NCBI RefSeq assembly: GCF_001298105.1
Contig: NZ_LGJH01000149.1
Location: 41,771-105,770, forward strand
Direction of reading: 5' to 3'
DNA: 64,000 nt
From: Novosphingobium sp. ST904
GTDB taxonomy: Bacteria; Pseudomonadota; Alphaproteobacteria; Sphingomonadales; Sphingomonadaceae
How positions within the stretch are numbered: position 1 is the first letter of the stretch; every line of letters begins with the position of its first letter. Shown piece by piece: positions 43,818 through 53,960 of the stretch. The position numbers were made by a program, and so were the translations under genes. The notes beneath the pieces were generated by a model. It was not told the DNA's origin. It did no database searches and saw only the letters and a list, made by a program, of their open reading frames with translations.

Positions 43818-43849
43818 GCAGGGGCGCCCGATTTGCGCGGCGCCCCTGC
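43818..43849 (+). terminator. Hairpin after the aldehyde dehydrogenase gene
   Basis: An 11-bp perfect stem, GCAGGGGCGCC at 43818-43828 paired with 43839-43849, begins 14 bases after the stop codon. No T-run follows, only a C-rich stretch, so it may terminate weakly or protect the messenger 3' end. Confidence 0.5.
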
Positions 43850-44055
43850 TCCCCCTCCCCCTCCCCTCAACGCGATGAATTGCCGCGGAACCGGCCGTTC
43901 GGCGGAGTGCGGCGATCATGTGCCGGGACTTCTCCTTTCGCCCCGGCGAATAATTGAACACAAGTTCAGCCCGGCTCTTCTGGCGGGTTCCGTTCCCGTC
44001 TAGCCTGCTCCCACGGAAAAATCGGGCGCACAGCGCCGGAACGGGAGACTGGATA

Positions 44056-44805
44056 ATGTCCTACAAGGTTGCCATCGTCACCGGCGCCGCCGCCGGAATC
44101 GGCGCCGCTTGCGCCAAGCGCCTGGCCAGGGAGGGCGTGGCGGTCGCCGTGCTCGATCTCGATGCGGAGCGCTGCGAAGACACCGTCAGGGCCATCCGCG
44201 AAGCCGGCGGAACCGCGCTCGCGCTTGGCGCGGATGTGTCGAACCGCGCCTCGGTGAAAGCCGCCGTGGATCAGGTGCGCGAAAAGCTCGGCCCGATCTC
44301 GATCCTCGTCAACAATGCCGGCGTCACCGATTTCACGCCGTTCGAGGAACTCACCGACGAGCGCTGGGACTTCATCTATGCGGTCAACGTGCGCGGGCTC
44401 TTCATCATGACCCAGGAATGCCTGCCGGACATGAAGGCGGCGCACTGGGGCCGCATCGTCAACATCTCTTCATCGAGTGCGCAGACCGGGGCGATAAACA
44501 TGATCCCCTATTCCTCCTCGAAGGGCGCGGTCGTGACGATGACCCGCTCCATGGCGCAGGAATTCGGCCCTCTCGGGATCACCGTGAACAATATCCCGCC
44601 CGGCTCGGTGATGGGCACGATCATGTCGGAAGCCAATCGCGACCGCTTCCAGATCCCGACCGAAGTCCTGCTCCAATCGGTGCCCGTGCGCCGTCTTGGC
44701 GAACCGAACGATATCGCCAATGCATGTGCCTGGCTGTGCCACGAGGATACCGGCTACGTCACCGGCCAGACCATCGGCGTCAACGGCGGGCGCGTGGTTA
44801 CCTGA
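44056..44805 (+). CDS. Short-chain dehydrogenase, FabG-like
   Basis: A 249-residue classical SDR with VTGAAAGIGAACAKRLAREGVAVAVLDLD, NNAGVTDF, Ser in NISSSSAQTG and catalytic YSSSKGAVVTMTRSMAQE, and a C-terminal TGQTIGVNGG as in 3-oxoacyl-ACP reductases. It probably acts on a hydroxyacyl or cyclic alcohol substrate. The ATG at 44056 has GGGAGA upstream. It stands 250 bases after the semialdehyde dehydrogenase and may be expressed separately. It converges on ppa with a shared hairpin between. Confidence 0.9.
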   Translation: MSYKVAIVTGAAAGIGAACAKRLAREGVAVAVLDLDAERCEDTVRAIREAGGTALALGADVSNRASVKAAVDQVREKLGPISILVNNAGVTDFTPFEELTDERWDFIYAVNVRGLFIMTQECLPDMKAAHWGRIVNISSSSAQTGAINMIPYSSSKGAVVTMTRSMAQEFGPLGITVNNIPPGSVMGTIMSEANRDRFQIPTEVLLQSVPVRRLGEPNDIANACAWLCHEDTGYVTGQTIGVNGGRVVT

Positions 44806-44824
44806 ACCCACGGCCGAAACATAA

Positions 44825-44852
44825 AGGGCCGACGGTTTGCACCGCCGGCCCT
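44825..44852. terminator. Hairpin between convergent SDR and ppa genes
   Basis: AGGGCCG-ACGG and CCG-CCGGCCCT pair around a TTTGCA loop to give a strong GC-rich stem with one mismatch. It lies between the two convergent stops, 20 bases after the SDR, and could act in both directions. There is no long T-run on the plus strand. Confidence 0.6.
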
Positions 44853-44890
44853 CGTTCCACATGGGGGGTGGTGGAACTGCTAAATTCGAA

Positions 44891-45439
44891 TCAGGCCTGA
44901 GCGCCCTTGCCTTCGGTGTTATAGCGCTCGATCGCCTCGATGACGATCTGCCGCGCTTCATCGGCGCCGCCCCAGGTTCCGACGCGCACCCACTTCTCCT
45001 TTTCGAGATCCTTGTAGTGGGTGAAGAAGTGCTCGATCTGGCTGAACACGATCGGCGGCAGATCGCCCTTTTCCTGAACGTCGGAATAATAGGGGAAGGT
45101 GGCGTCGTCGGGAACGCAGACCAGCTTCTCGTCGCCGCCGTGCTCGTCTTCCAGGTTCAGCACCGCGATCGGGCGAACGCGCACGACCGAGCCGGGCACG
45201 AAGGGCGAGCGGGCAACGACCAGCGCGTCAAGCGGATCGCCATCGGGCGAAAGCGTGTGCGGCACGAAACCGTAGTTGGCGGGGTAACGCATCGGCGTGT
45301 GCAGGATACGATCGACGAACAGCGCGCCCGAGTCCTTGTCGAACTCATACTTCACGGGCTCACCACCAACGGGAACCTCGATGATGACGTTCAGGCTCTC
45401 CGGCGGGTTCTTGCCGACAGGAATCATGTCGATGCGCAT
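44891..45439 (-). CDS. ppa: Inorganic pyrophosphatase
   Basis: A 182-residue family I soluble pyrophosphatase, normal in length. The start MRIDMIPVGKNPPESLNVIIEVPVGG is conserved in alphaproteobacteria. YEFDKDSGALFVDR, YPANYGFVPHTLSPDGDPLDALVV and LVCVPDD contain the metal-binding Asp/Glu and phosphate-binding Lys/Tyr residues, including the DGDPLD signature. It hydrolyses cytoplasmic pyrophosphate to drive biosynthetic reactions. It is a single-gene unit. The 258 bases upstream contain no gene but include nested palindromes. Confidence 0.97.
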   Translation of the reverse strand: MRIDMIPVGKNPPESLNVIIEVPVGGEPVKYEFDKDSGALFVDRILHTPMRYPANYGFVPHTLSPDGDPLDALVVARSPFVPGSVVRVRPIAVLNLEDEHGGDEKLVCVPDDATFPYYSDVQEKGDLPPIVFSQIEHFFTHYKDLEKEKWVRVGTWGGADEARQIVIEAIERYNTEGKGAQA

Positions 45440-45611
45440 GTTGGTCCTTCATTTACAGGCACGGGTCAGGCGTGCCGGTTCATCTTTGACCGGGGGGCTT
45501 AGCCTTGCGGTTAATGCATCGCAACCGCCTTCTCGCACTTGCGGCGCATCGTTTGCGACACTTGCGCCGCTGCGATGGAGCCCGGAACGCGGGATTGCGC
45601 CTCGCAGAAAT

Positions 45612-45653
45612 GCGTAACCCGGAGAACGGCACGTGCCATCCCCCGGGTTACGC
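45612..45653. repeat. Nested palindromes upstream of ppa
   Basis: GCGTAACCCGG at 45612-45622 is exactly complemented at 45643-45653, and the loop between them contains the perfect 10-bp palindrome GGCACGTGCC at 45628-45637. They lie between the M61 peptidase stop and the ppa promoter region. Termination of neither gene needs such a structure, so it may be an extragenic repeat or an operator. Confidence 0.55.
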
Positions 45654-45697
45654 TATAAGTTTCCGCAACTTACCTGAATGCGGTCACTTCGTGCCGG

Positions 45698-47641
45698 TTA
45701 CTTCCCGCGCGGCGCCAGCAGGCGATCAAGCCCGTTGACCTTGCCCGGCGTGGTGCTTTCCAGCCAGGGCCAACGCAGGCCGCCGTGATAATCCAGCGCC
45801 ACGGTGCTGAATGCGTCGCCGCGCTTGACCAGCAGCGAGATCGGCTCCTTCGCCGTCTTCGCCGCCGTGATCGCATCCTTGACGACTTCGCCGCTATAGG
45901 CCGTGCCGTTCACCGCCACGACCTTCACGCCGCTGACGAGACCGGCATTGTAGCCAAGCCCGTCGAACACCGCGCCGGTCACAGTGCCTTCGTTATCCAG
46001 CGTCACGCCCAGCGAATACGTAAGGTCGAGCGACTTGCGCGAATCCGAGACGCCCTTGTCGTAGCCGTTCTGCGTGTCCTTCCAGACCAGCTTGTAGCCC
46101 CCCATCTCGATGCCCTTGGTCGGCGCCGGCTGGTTGGTGTCATAGATGCGGGTCTTGAGGAAACCGGCCCAGTCGTAAGGATAGACGCCGTTCAGCGTCC
46201 TGGCGACTTCGTCGAAATCATACGTCAATTCGCCCCAGTCGCCATCGCGCACGCCGAAGAAGGCCTTTGCGAAATCGTCGAGGCCCTTCTTGCCGCCGGT
46301 GCCCTGGCGGATGATCTGATCCGCTTCAAGCCAGGTCAGCGCACCTTCGACGTAATAGTCTTCGGTGCGGGTGACGGAAGTGTAGGGCAGCGGACGGCGC
46401 ATGTTGAGGACCGGCGCGAAAGTGGTGTCCTCCACCGAACGCCAGCCGCGACCCGGCGTGGCTTCCGAATAGCGCGCGACGGCGCCTGCCAGCGTGTCGA
46501 GGATCGTCTGCTTGGTCTGCACGCCCGAGCGCGCCGCGAGGATGTAGCCCCAGAACTGGGTCTGGCCCTCATAGACCCAGAGCAGCGTGTTCTGCATCGG
46601 CTGCTGGTAGTCCGGCGTCCAGAGGTCGGCCGGGCGGCGGTACTTTCCGTTCCAGCTATGGACGAATTCATGCGGGATCACGTTGCGATCCCAGTCCATC
46701 TTGTCCCAGTCGGTCCAGACCTTGGGCTCCATCTGGTTCTCGCTCGAACGATGGTGCTCGAGGCCGATGCCGCCCATGCGGTCGGTCAGTGCCAGCAGGA
46801 AGTCGTAGTGGTCGAAATGGCGCGCGCCGAACGTCAGCAGCGCTTCCGACACGAGATTGCGATAAGCCTTCATGTTCTCGGGCTTGATGCCGAGCAGCTT
46901 CGCCTCGTCGGCAACGACATCCATGCTGACGTCATGGCCCAGATCCCAGCGCTGGGCGTACTTGCCCGCGAAGACCGGCTCGTCGACCAGGCGCTCGTAG
47001 TCGGTCGCCGTCCAGGTCACGCTGTCGCCCTGCTGCACTTTCCCGTCGAGCGAGGTGTAGACGGTCCAGCCGGCCGGGAACTTCACGGTCGGCTTCACGG
47101 TCACGCCGCGGGTGTAGTAGCCCGAGGGATAAAGGCTCATCTTCTCCCACTGGAGGTTGAGCATTTCCTGCGTCATCGTGATGCGGCCTTCCTTGGCCTG
47201 CACCGGCGAGGTGTGGATGAACTTCGCCGTGACGACCTGCGTTCCGGCCGGAAGCTCCAGATGGAAGGCATTCACGGCCACGGTGTCGCGCTGCCACTTG
47301 ATCTCCTTGCCGTCGGCAAGGAAATGGATCTGCGCGAGCAACGCGGCGGGGCCGGTCGGCGAGTGATTGCCCGGCAGCCAGCTCGGCTGGACGAGGGTCA
47401 GCTTGTCGGTCCCCGACGCGACCGGGAACTGCTGCGTGACCCGGTAGACGCCATGGACGACATCGCTCGCGTCGATATCGAGCGAGATGGTCCCGGCATA
47501 AGCCTTGTCCTGCGCAGCCGGCAGCGGCGCGGGCAACGCGGGCGCCATCGGCCGGCTCCGCTGGGCGGATTCCTGCGCGAGGGCGGGGGTTGAAACGGAA
47601 AGTAGGGCGAGGAGCGTGACGACCGCGGAACGATATTTCAT
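45698..47641 (-). CDS. Peptidase M61 (glycyl aminopeptidase family), exported
   Basis: A 647-residue protein with a signal peptide ([22 protein letters not shown]). The N-terminal beta domain is followed by a thermolysin-like domain with the zinc motif HEFVHSW (His324, Glu325, His328) and [11 protein letters not shown], the M61 signature. The C-terminal PDZ domain has [25 protein letters not shown]61 enzymes are glycyl aminopeptidase-like periplasmic proteases. I use the ATG at 47641, where the signal peptide begins. It is divergent from hisS with about 105 bases between. Confidence 0.93.
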   Translation of the reverse strand: MKYRSAVVTLLALLSVSTPALAQESAQRSRPMAPALPAPLPAAQDKAYAGTISLDIDASDVVHGVYRVTQQFPVASGTDKLTLVQPSWLPGNHSPTGPAALLAQIHFLADGKEIKWQRDTVAVNAFHLELPAGTQVVTAKFIHTSPVQAKEGRITMTQEMLNLQWEKMSLYPSGYYTRGVTVKPTVKFPAGWTVYTSLDGKVQQGDSVTWTATDYERLVDEPVFAGKYAQRWDLGHDVSMDVVADEAKLLGIKPENMKAYRNLVSEALLTFGARHFDHYDFLLALTDRMGGIGLEHHRSSENQMEPKVWTDWDKMDWDRNVIPHEFVHSWNGKYRRPADLWTPDYQQPMQNTLLWVYEGQTQFWGYILAARSGVQTKQTILDTLAGAVARYSEATPGRGWRSVEDTTFAPVLNMRRPLPYTSVTRTEDYYVEGALTWLEADQIIRQGTGGKKGLDDFAKAFFGVRDGDWGELTYDFDEVARTLNGVYPYDWAGFLKTRIYDTNQPAPTKGIEMGGYKLVWKDTQNGYDKGVSDSRKSLDLTYSLGVTLDNEGTVTGAVFDGLGYNAGLVSGVKVVAVNGTAYSGEVVKDAITAAKTAKEPISLLVKRGDAFSTVALDYHGGLRWPWLESTTPGKVNGLDRLLAPRGK

Positions 47642-47745
47642 TACGTCATTCTTTGCGACAGTTGCCGGATTTGGCAACCGTCCAATCCACTAAACGGATC
47701 GGGGCCACTTTCCCCGCCGCTCCAATCGGGCTAAGCGCGCGCGTC

Positions 47746-49017
47746 ATGAGCAGCACACCGAGCAACACCCCCCTGGGCAAGACGCCTCAGGCGATCCGCG
47801 GAACCCAGGATATCTTCGGCATCGACGCCGAGGCTTTCGCGCACGTTGTCGAGACGTTCGAACGCGTCCGCAAGCTCTATCGTTTCCGCCGCGCCGAAAT
47901 GCCGGTCTTCGAGAAGACCGAAGTGTTCTCCCGCTCGATCGGCGAGACGACCGACGTCGTGTCCAAGGAAATGTACTCGTTCGAGGATCGCGGCGGCGAA
48001 TCGCTGACCCTGCGCCCGGAATTCACCGCCGGCATCGCCCGTGCCTACCTGACCAACGGTTGGAAGCAGTTCGCCCCGGTCAAGCTGGCCACGCATGGGC
48101 CGCTGTTCCGCTACGAACGCCCGCAAAAGGGCCGTTACCGCCAGTTCCACCAGATCGACGCCGAACTGATCGGCTCGCCCGAACCGCTCGCCGACGTGGA
48201 ACTGCTGGTCATGGCAGACCACCTCCTCAAGGAGCTGGGCATTTCGGACGGCGTCACGCTCCAGCTCAACACCCTGGGCGACGTTGCCAGCCGCGAAGCC
48301 TGGCGCGCCGCGCTGATCGAATACTTCCGCGCCCACAAGGATGCGCTTTCGGAAGATTCGCAGGACCGCCTGGAGCGCAATCCGCTGCGCATCCTCGATT
48401 CCAAGGACCCGCGCGACAAGGTCTTCGTCAGCGATGCGCCCCGGATCGACGATTTCCTCTCGGCCGAGGCACAGGACTTCTTCGGCGCGGTGACTCACGG
48501 CCTCGACGCTGCCGGCGTGGCTTACGAGCGCGCGCCTTCGCTGGTTCGCGGGCTCGACTACTATCGCCACACCGCTTTCGAATTCGTGACCGACCGGCTT
48601 GGCGCGCAGGGCACGGTGCTGGGCGGCGGCCGCTATGACGGTCTGATGGAAAGCCTTGGCGGCCCGGCTACGCCAGCAGTCGGCTGGGCTGCGGGGATCG
48701 AGCGCCTGTCGATGCTCGTCGCCGATGCCGGCACGCTTACCGAAGCCCCGCTGACCGTGGTTCTCGCAGTGGAGGACGATGCCGCGCTGGGTTATGCCCA
48801 GAAGGTCATCACCGCGCTGCGCTTCCAGGGCCTCGACGCCGAGATGGTCGCCACCGGCAGCGCCCGCAAGCGCTTCGACAAGGCCGTGAAGATGGGCGCC
48901 CGGGTGCTCGTCTCGTTCGGCACGAAGGATGGCCTGCCGAGCGCGAACCTGCGCGCGGCCGAGCCGACCGCCGAATACCTCGCGGTCGAGCAGGTTCTCC
49001 AGTCGGTCCACCCGTGA
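47746..49017 (+). CDS. hisS: Histidyl-tRNA synthetase
   Basis: A 423-residue class II synthetase that charges tRNA-His. Motif 1 is around [21 protein letters not shown]. Motif 2 is [23 protein letters not shown], with its ATP-binding Arg. The histidine-specific motifs are [15 protein letters not shown] and [15 protein letters not shown]. The C-terminal anticodon-binding domain begins near [17 protein letters not shown]. The start is the ATG at 47746 ([12 protein letters not shown]). Its stop overlaps the GTG start of prfA, forming hisS-prfA-prmC. Confidence 0.97.
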   Translation: MSSTPSNTPLGKTPQAIRGTQDIFGIDAEAFAHVVETFERVRKLYRFRRAEMPVFEKTEVFSRSIGETTDVVSKEMYSFEDRGGESLTLRPEFTAGIARAYLTNGWKQFAPVKLATHGPLFRYERPQKGRYRQFHQIDAELIGSPEPLADVELLVMADHLLKELGISDGVTLQLNTLGDVASREAWRAALIEYFRAHKDALSEDSQDRLERNPLRILDSKDPRDKVFVSDAPRIDDFLSAEAQDFFGAVTHGLDAAGVAYERAPSLVRGLDYYRHTAFEFVTDRLGAQGTVLGGGRYDGLMESLGGPATPAVGWAAGIERLSMLVADAGTLTEAPLTVVLAVEDDAALGYAQKVITALRFQGLDAEMVATGSARKRFDKAVKMGARVLVSFGTKDGLPSANLRAAEPTAEYLAVEQVLQSVHP

Positions 49018-50084
49018 GCATTTCCGACGTCCGCCTCGGCCAGATCGCCGCGCGTTTCGCGGAACTTGAGGCACGCCTTGCCTCGGGTACGCTGGAAGGC
49101 GACGCCTTCGTCGCCGCCAGCCGCGATTATGCCGAACTGGAACCGGTGGCGCGCGTTGCCGCTGAAGTCGTGTCGATGCGCGGCGAACTGGTATCGCTCC
49201 AGACCCTGGAAGACCCGGACCCCGACATGCGCGCACTGGCCGAGGAGGAAATCTTCCGCCTCAAGGGCCAGTTGCCCGAAACCGAACGTCAGCTCGCCAT
49301 CGCCATGTTGCCGCGCGATGCGGCCGACGTCCGCCCGGCCATGCTGGAAATCCGCGCCGGAACCGGCGGCGATGAAGCCGCGCTTTTCGCGGCCGATCTC
49401 TACCGCATGTACGAGCGCTATGCCGCCGAGCAGGGCTGGCGGGTCGAAATGGTCAGCGCCAACGCCAGCGACGTCGGCGGCTTCAAGGAAGTCGTCGCCA
49501 ACGTTACCGGCTCGGGCGTTTTCGCCAAACTCAAGTTCGAAAGCGGCGTCCACCGCGTACAGCGCGTGCCGGTCACCGAATCGGGCGGCCGGATCCATAC
49601 CTCCGCCGCCACGGTCGCGGTGCTGCCCGAACCGAGCGAGGTGGATGTCCAGATCGAGGACAAGGACCTCAAGATCGATATCTACCGCGCTTCCGGCGCG
49701 GGCGGCCAGCACGTCAACACGACCGATTCGGCGGTGCGCATCACTCACCTGCCCACCAATCTCGTGGTGATCTGCCAGGACGAGCGCAGCCAGCACAAGA
49801 ACAAGGCCAAGGCCATCCAGGTCCTGCGCGCGCGCCTCTACGAGAAGATGCGTGACGAGGCCCATGACGCCGAGGCCGAGGCCCGCAAGGCCATGGTCGG
49901 CTCGGGTGACCGCTCCGAACGCATCCGTACCTACAATTTCCCGCAGGGGCGCGTCACCGATCACCGTATCAACCTGACGCTGCACCGCCTGCCGGAAATC
50001 CTCGAAGGGCCGGGCCTTGCCGAAATGATCGACGCGCTGATCGCCGAGGACGAGGCCAAGCGCCTCGCCGCGATGGATGCCTGA
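49014..50084 (+). CDS. prfA: Peptide chain release factor 1
   Basis: A 356-residue class I release factor recognising UAA and UAG. The codon-reading P-x-T element is in [10 protein letters not shown]. The catalytic GGQ is in [22 protein letters not shown], and the closing [17 protein letters not shown] is typical. It starts with GTG at 49014 inside the last codons of hisS, and prmC starts eight bases before its stop. The gene that methylates this GGQ glutamine therefore follows directly, as in most bacteria. Confidence 0.97.
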   Translation: MSISDVRLGQIAARFAELEARLASGTLEGDAFVAASRDYAELEPVARVAAEVVSMRGELVSLQTLEDPDPDMRALAEEEIFRLKGQLPETERQLAIAMLPRDAADVRPAMLEIRAGTGGDEAALFAADLYRMYERYAAEQGWRVEMVSANASDVGGFKEVVANVTGSGVFAKLKFESGVHRVQRVPVTESGGRIHTSAATVAVLPEPSEVDVQIEDKDLKIDIYRASGAGGQHVNTTDSAVRITHLPTNLVVICQDERSQHKNKAKAIQVLRARLYEKMRDEAHDAEAEARKAMVGSGDRSERIRTYNFPQGRVTDHRINLTLHRLPEILEGPGLAEMIDALIAEDEAKRLAAMDA

Positions 50085-50919
50085 AAAAACAGTCGGCGAG
50101 GCGATCCGCGACGCAGCGGAGCGCCTTGCCGCGACCAGCGACACCGCCCGGCTGGATGCCGAAGTGCTCATGGCCCATGCCCTGCACACTTCGCGCTCGT
50201 CCCTGCTGCTTTCCCGCATGCGCGACGATGCCCCCGCCGGCTTCGCCGCGCTGGTTGCACGCCGGGCGGAGCACGAACCGGTCGCCTATATCACCGGCCA
50301 ACAGGAATTCTTCGGCTTGCCCTTCACGGTCGGCCCCGACGTGCTCATTCCGCGCGGCGATTCGGAAGTTCTCGTCGAAGCCGCCCTTGCGGCCCGCCCC
50401 GATGCCCGTTCCGTGCTCGACTGCGGCACCGGATCGGGCGCGCTGCTCCTGGCTGTGCTCGCGAACCTCCCGCAGGCCCGCGGCGTGGGCATGGACAGTT
50501 CGCCCGGCGCCCTCGCAACCGCGAAGGCGAATGCACAAGCCCTCGGCCTTGCCGATCGCGCGCGCATGGTTGCGGCGGACTGGCTCCTCAGCGACTGGGC
50601 CGATGCCCTCGGCGGCCCCTTCGATCTCGTGCTGGCCAATCCGCCCTATGTCGAGACGACGGTGGAACTCGATCGCTCGGTCGCCTCCTATGAGCCTGCC
50701 AGCGCCCTTTATTCCGGCGAACTGGGCCTTGATGACTACCGGATTCTGATACCGCAATTGCCCAGCCTGCTGGCGCCCGGCGGCGTCGCCCTCGTCGAGA
50801 TCGGTCATGAACAGGCAAAATCCGTCGCCGAGATCGGCCAGCTTGCCGGCCTCGCCAGCCGTCTCCACCGCGACCTCGGTAATCGTCCGAGAGTGTTGGA
50901 GTTTTCAACAGCCGCGTAA
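50077..50919 (+). CDS. prmC: Release factor glutamine methyltransferase
   Basis: A 280-residue N5-glutamine methyltransferase that methylates the GGQ of release factors. It has the N-terminal PrmC helical domain ([21 protein letters not shown]) and [30 protein letters not shown]. The AdoMet loop is [16 protein letters not shown], and the catalytic NPPY lies in [10 protein letters not shown]. It overlaps prfA by eight bases. The usual PR-E-T-E reads PRGDSE here, as in other sphingomonads. Confidence 0.95.
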   Translation: MPEKTVGEAIRDAAERLAATSDTARLDAEVLMAHALHTSRSSLLLSRMRDDAPAGFAALVARRAEHEPVAYITGQQEFFGLPFTVGPDVLIPRGDSEVLVEAALAARPDARSVLDCGTGSGALLLAVLANLPQARGVGMDSSPGALATAKANAQALGLADRARMVAADWLLSDWADALGGPFDLVLANPPYVETTVELDRSVASYEPASALYSGELGLDDYRILIPQLPSLLAPGGVALVEIGHEQAKSVAEIGQLAGLASRLHRDLGNRPRVLEFSTAA

Positions 50920-51156
50920 GTTTTCACTTGGAATCGCCGTCCGGAATGCCTAAGGATTACGGCGAACCGGTACATGGATGGAATTTCCCATGCGGACGGT
51001 TCGCCTCCATCACTTGCAGACAGTCGCGGACGGAAACGCCTCGACCGGGCAACAGTGGAGTTCACGGCACTCGGGGGCGATCCGTGATCATGTGACGTGT
51101 GGCAGATCGGCCCGACGGGAACAGGCCGGTGCCCTGGGTTTTGAGGAAATAAATCC

Positions 51157-52095
51157 TTGAATAATAATCGTGGTAACAACCGTCGGCGTGGCCGCGGTAA
51201 TAATCGCCAGCAAGGCGGCCAGCAGACCAATCGGATCGACAGCAGGGCTCGCGGCAATGCGCCGCAGCTGCTGGAGAAGTATCGCAAGCTGGCACATGAC
51301 GCGCATCTCAATGGCGACCGCGTGACTGAGGAATATTACCTTCAGTTCGCGGACCACTATTTCCGCGTGATCGCCGACCAGAAGCAGCGCCAGGAAGATT
51401 CGCGCCAGCCCCGCCGCGACGATCGTTCGTCGGATTACGGCGACGACTACGGCACGGACGAATATGGCGATTACGATGCGCCTGCCAGCCAGGAACGGCA
51501 GGAACGTCCCGAGCGGCAGGAACGTCCCGAACGCCAGGATCGACCTGAGCGGCAGGAACGTCCCGAACGTCAGGAGCGCCCTGAACGTCAGGAGCGCCCT
51601 GAACGTCAGGAACGCAGCTTCGACCGCCAGGACCGTCCGCAGCGTCAGGACCGTGCTCCGCGCGCCGAGCAGCAGGCTGAGGAACCGACCGCCGAGGCGA
51701 CCGGTAACGAAGCCGAGCCCGAGCGTTCGGTCTACGAACCGGCCGAAAACCCCTTCGTGCGTGACAACCGCCCTTCGCGCGGCCTGAAGCAGCGCAAGCC
51801 GCGTCGCACCCGTGACGAGGCCGGCGGCGAAGGCGAAAGCAACGCGGCTTCCGCCTATGTTGCTGCTGCCGAACCTGCGGCCAACCTCGACCCGGCCATC
51901 TTGCCTCCCGCGATTTCGGCTGCGCCCGCCAAGCGGACGCCCAAGGCCGCCGCGGAAAAGCCCGCGGCTGAAAAGTCGGACGATGTGAAGTCCGATGAAA
52001 CCGCCGAGGAAAAACCGCGCCGTCGCCGTACCCGCAAGGCCGCTACCCCGGCCGACGAAGGTGGCGACAGCCCGCTGGAAGCGGTCAACTCCTGA
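51157..52095 (+). CDS. DUF4167 protein with tandem charged repeats
   Basis: A 312-residue protein conserved in alphaproteobacteria. The N terminus is basic and RNA-binding in appearance (MNNNRGNNRRRGRGNN), followed by the DUF4167 core APQLLEKYRKLAHDAHLNGDRVTEEYYLQFADHYFRVI (about residues 35-75). The rest is disordered and charged, with a run of ERPERQ-type repeats and alternating basic and acidic blocks. The function is unknown; ribosome or RNA association is plausible. The start is TTG at 51157, chosen because the family begins with MNNNR and GAGGAAAT lies upstream. The 237 bases between prmC and this gene hold only a 9-bp inverted repeat (50961-50969 and 50997-51005). Confidence 0.88.
   Translation: MNNNRGNNRRRGRGNNRQQGGQQTNRIDSRARGNAPQLLEKYRKLAHDAHLNGDRVTEEYYLQFADHYFRVIADQKQRQEDSRQPRRDDRSSDYGDDYGTDEYGDYDAPASQERQERPERQERPERQDRPERQERPERQERPERQERPERQERSFDRQDRPQRQDRAPRAEQQAEEPTAEATGNEAEPERSVYEPAENPFVRDNRPSRGLKQRKPRRTRDEAGGEGESNAASAYVAAAEPAANLDPAILPPAISAAPAKRTPKAAAEKPAAEKSDDVKSDETAEEKPRRRRTRKAATPADEGGDSPLEAVNS
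51490..51657 (+). repeat. Tandem 18-bp repeats in the DUF4167 gene
   Basis: An imperfect array of 18-bp units encoding Q-E-R-P-E-R runs about eight times, ending with diverged copies that contain SFDRQDRPQRQDR. The units differ mainly at third codon positions (CGG/CGT, CAG/CAA-like changes), so the peptide is kept more constant than the DNA. Copy number probably varies between strains. Confidence 0.75.
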
Positions 52096-52302
52096 AACGA
52101 AACGCGAATGCGCCTAGCGCGCATTCGCTGACGTTCCGATCCACGGCCCACGTCCCGCCACAAGGCGAGACGTGCGTTGGCGTTTCATCCCGCCGGCAAG
52201 AAGCGAACCCGGCGCGAACTCCGCTTGCTTCCGGCCATCTTGCCCGTACATAGCCGCAGCAATGGATTCCCTACGGCGCGAGGCCCGGTTCTGAAACCCG
52301 CA

Positions 52303-53952
52303 ATGGACTTCCTGAACCGCCATCTGCGCCTTGCGGCGGGGTTTGCAGCGATTCTCGCCGGGGCCATGGCGGCCTGCGGCTTCCAGCCCCTCGCACTCTG
52401 GCCGCTGACGTTGCTCGGCGTGGCCTGGCTTGCCGAACTGATCACACGTGCGCCGGGATGGCGGCGTGCCCTCTTGATCGGCTGGTGCTTCGGCCTCGGG
52501 CACTTCACGCTGGGGGACAACTGGATCGCCACGGCATTCACTTACCAGGCCTCCATGCCCGCCTGGCTGGGGATGATCGCGGTATTCCTGCTGTCGCTCT
52601 ACCTCGCGATCTATCCCGGCCTCGCCGCGCTGGCGGGCTGGTTGCTGCTGAGGCTGGATCGCGGCCGCAGGGACGGTCCGCGTGATGTGCCGGGGCCGGG
52701 CGCCTTCCTCATTCTCGCGCTGGCACTCGCCGCCGCCTGGATCGTGAGCGAATGGCTGCGCGCCTGGGTCTTCACCGGCTTTGCCTGGAACCCGCTCGGC
52801 GTGGCTCTGCTCGGCGGCTTCCAAAGCCGCGGCCTCGCGCTGGCGGCACCGTGGGTGGGGACTTACGGTCTTTCCGGCCTGCTGGTCCTGATCGCCTGCC
52901 TCCCCGGCCTCCTCTGGCGGATGATCCGCAGCTTCAAAGGCCCTGCGCGCTGGAGCTGGGTGCTGCCCGGATTCGCCGTCTACATCCCGCTCACGATGCT
53001 GATGGCGCAGCCCGATCCCTGGGCACAGCGCAGCGAGGGAGCGATCCGCTTCACGCTGGTCCAGCCCGACATCCGACAGGAACGGATCGACGATCCGCGC
53101 CTTTACGAGGCCAATTTCGTGCAACTGGCGAGCCTTTCCGTTCCCCGCTCGCCGGGGGACAGGCGCTTGGTCTTTTGGCCGGAATCCGGCCTTGGGGACT
53201 ATATTCGCGACGGTTATCCCCCCTTCCTCTACCGCATGTACACATATGCCGGAGACCCGGTTCTCGCCCGCGAGCGGATCGGGCGGGTAATCGGCCCTTA
53301 CGGCCTGCTGATGACCGGTGCGGTGGATCTGGTGATGGAGGGCGATCAGGCCGTGGCCGCGCGCAACTCGGTTTCCGCGATCGACGGCAATGGCAACCTG
53401 CTGGCAAGCTATTCCAAGGCGCATCTGGTCCCCTACGGCGAGTACCTTGCCCTGCGCTGGCTGCTCGAACCCCTTGGCGCCACCCGTTTCGTAGCCGGAA
53501 ACCTAGACTTCTGGCCCGGCCCGGGCCCGCGCACCGTCGACTTCGGCGAATGGGGCAAGGCCGGCATCCAGATCTGCTACGAGATCGTCTTCAGCGGGCA
53601 GGTCGTCGATCCCCGCGTAAGACCTGACTATATCTTCAACCCGTCCAACGACGGCTGGTTCGGGAGCTGGGGCCCGCCGCAGCACCTCGCCCAGGCCCGG
53701 CTTCGTGCTATCGAGGAAGGCCTGCCCGTCATGCGCTCGACCACGACCGGGATCAGCGCCGTGATCGATGCCGATGGTATCGTGCGCTCGTATGTCCCCT
53801 GGCATAGCGCAGGAAGGCTCGACGGAAGCATTCCGCCGCCTCACGAGCCCACGCCGTTCGCACGGTTCGGCAACTTGCTGCCGCTGACGCTTGCCCTCGG
53901 TTTCTGGCTTGTTGCGGTTTCCGTTATTGCGCTCCGGCGTCGGCGCGGGTAG
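52303..53952 (+). CDS. lnt: Apolipoprotein N-acyltransferase
   Basis: A 549-residue inner-membrane enzyme that adds the third acyl chain to lipoproteins. At least six hydrophobic helices occupy residues 1-220 and one is at the C terminus. The periplasmic nitrilase domain carries the catalytic triad: Glu in VFWPESGLGD, Lys in LASYSKAHLVPYGEYL and Cys in AGIQICYEIVF, followed by NPSNDGWFG. The ATG at 52303 begins MDFLNRHLRLAAGF; starts further upstream lack family sequence. It lies 207 bases after the DUF4167 gene and 41 bases before metK. Confidence 0.95.
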   Translation: MDFLNRHLRLAAGFAAILAGAMAACGFQPLALWPLTLLGVAWLAELITRAPGWRRALLIGWCFGLGHFTLGDNWIATAFTYQASMPAWLGMIAVFLLSLYLAIYPGLAALAGWLLLRLDRGRRDGPRDVPGPGAFLILALALAAAWIVSEWLRAWVFTGFAWNPLGVALLGGFQSRGLALAAPWVGTYGLSGLLVLIACLPGLLWRMIRSFKGPARWSWVLPGFAVYIPLTMLMAQPDPWAQRSEGAIRFTLVQPDIRQERIDDPRLYEANFVQLASLSVPRSPGDRRLVFWPESGLGDYIRDGYPPFLYRMYTYAGDPVLARERIGRVIGPYGLLMTGAVDLVMEGDQAVAARNSVSAIDGNGNLLASYSKAHLVPYGEYLALRWLLEPLGATRFVAGNLDFWPGPGPRTVDFGEWGKAGIQICYEIVFSGQVVDPRVRPDYIFNPSNDGWFGSWGPPQHLAQARLRAIEEGLPVMRSTTTGISAVIDADGIVRSYVPWHSAGRLDGSIPPPHEPTPFARFGNLLPLTLALGFWLVAVSVIALRRRRG

Positions 53953-53960
53953 ACCCGTAA

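Noticed and set aside
43818..43849. Canonical rho-independent terminator
   Set aside because: The stem is strong but it is followed by C residues and no T-run, so it is listed only as a hairpin with modest confidence.
51490..51657. CRISPR-like array
   Set aside because: Repeats are contiguous 18-bp coding units without spacers, in frame with a conserved protein, and no cas gene is near.
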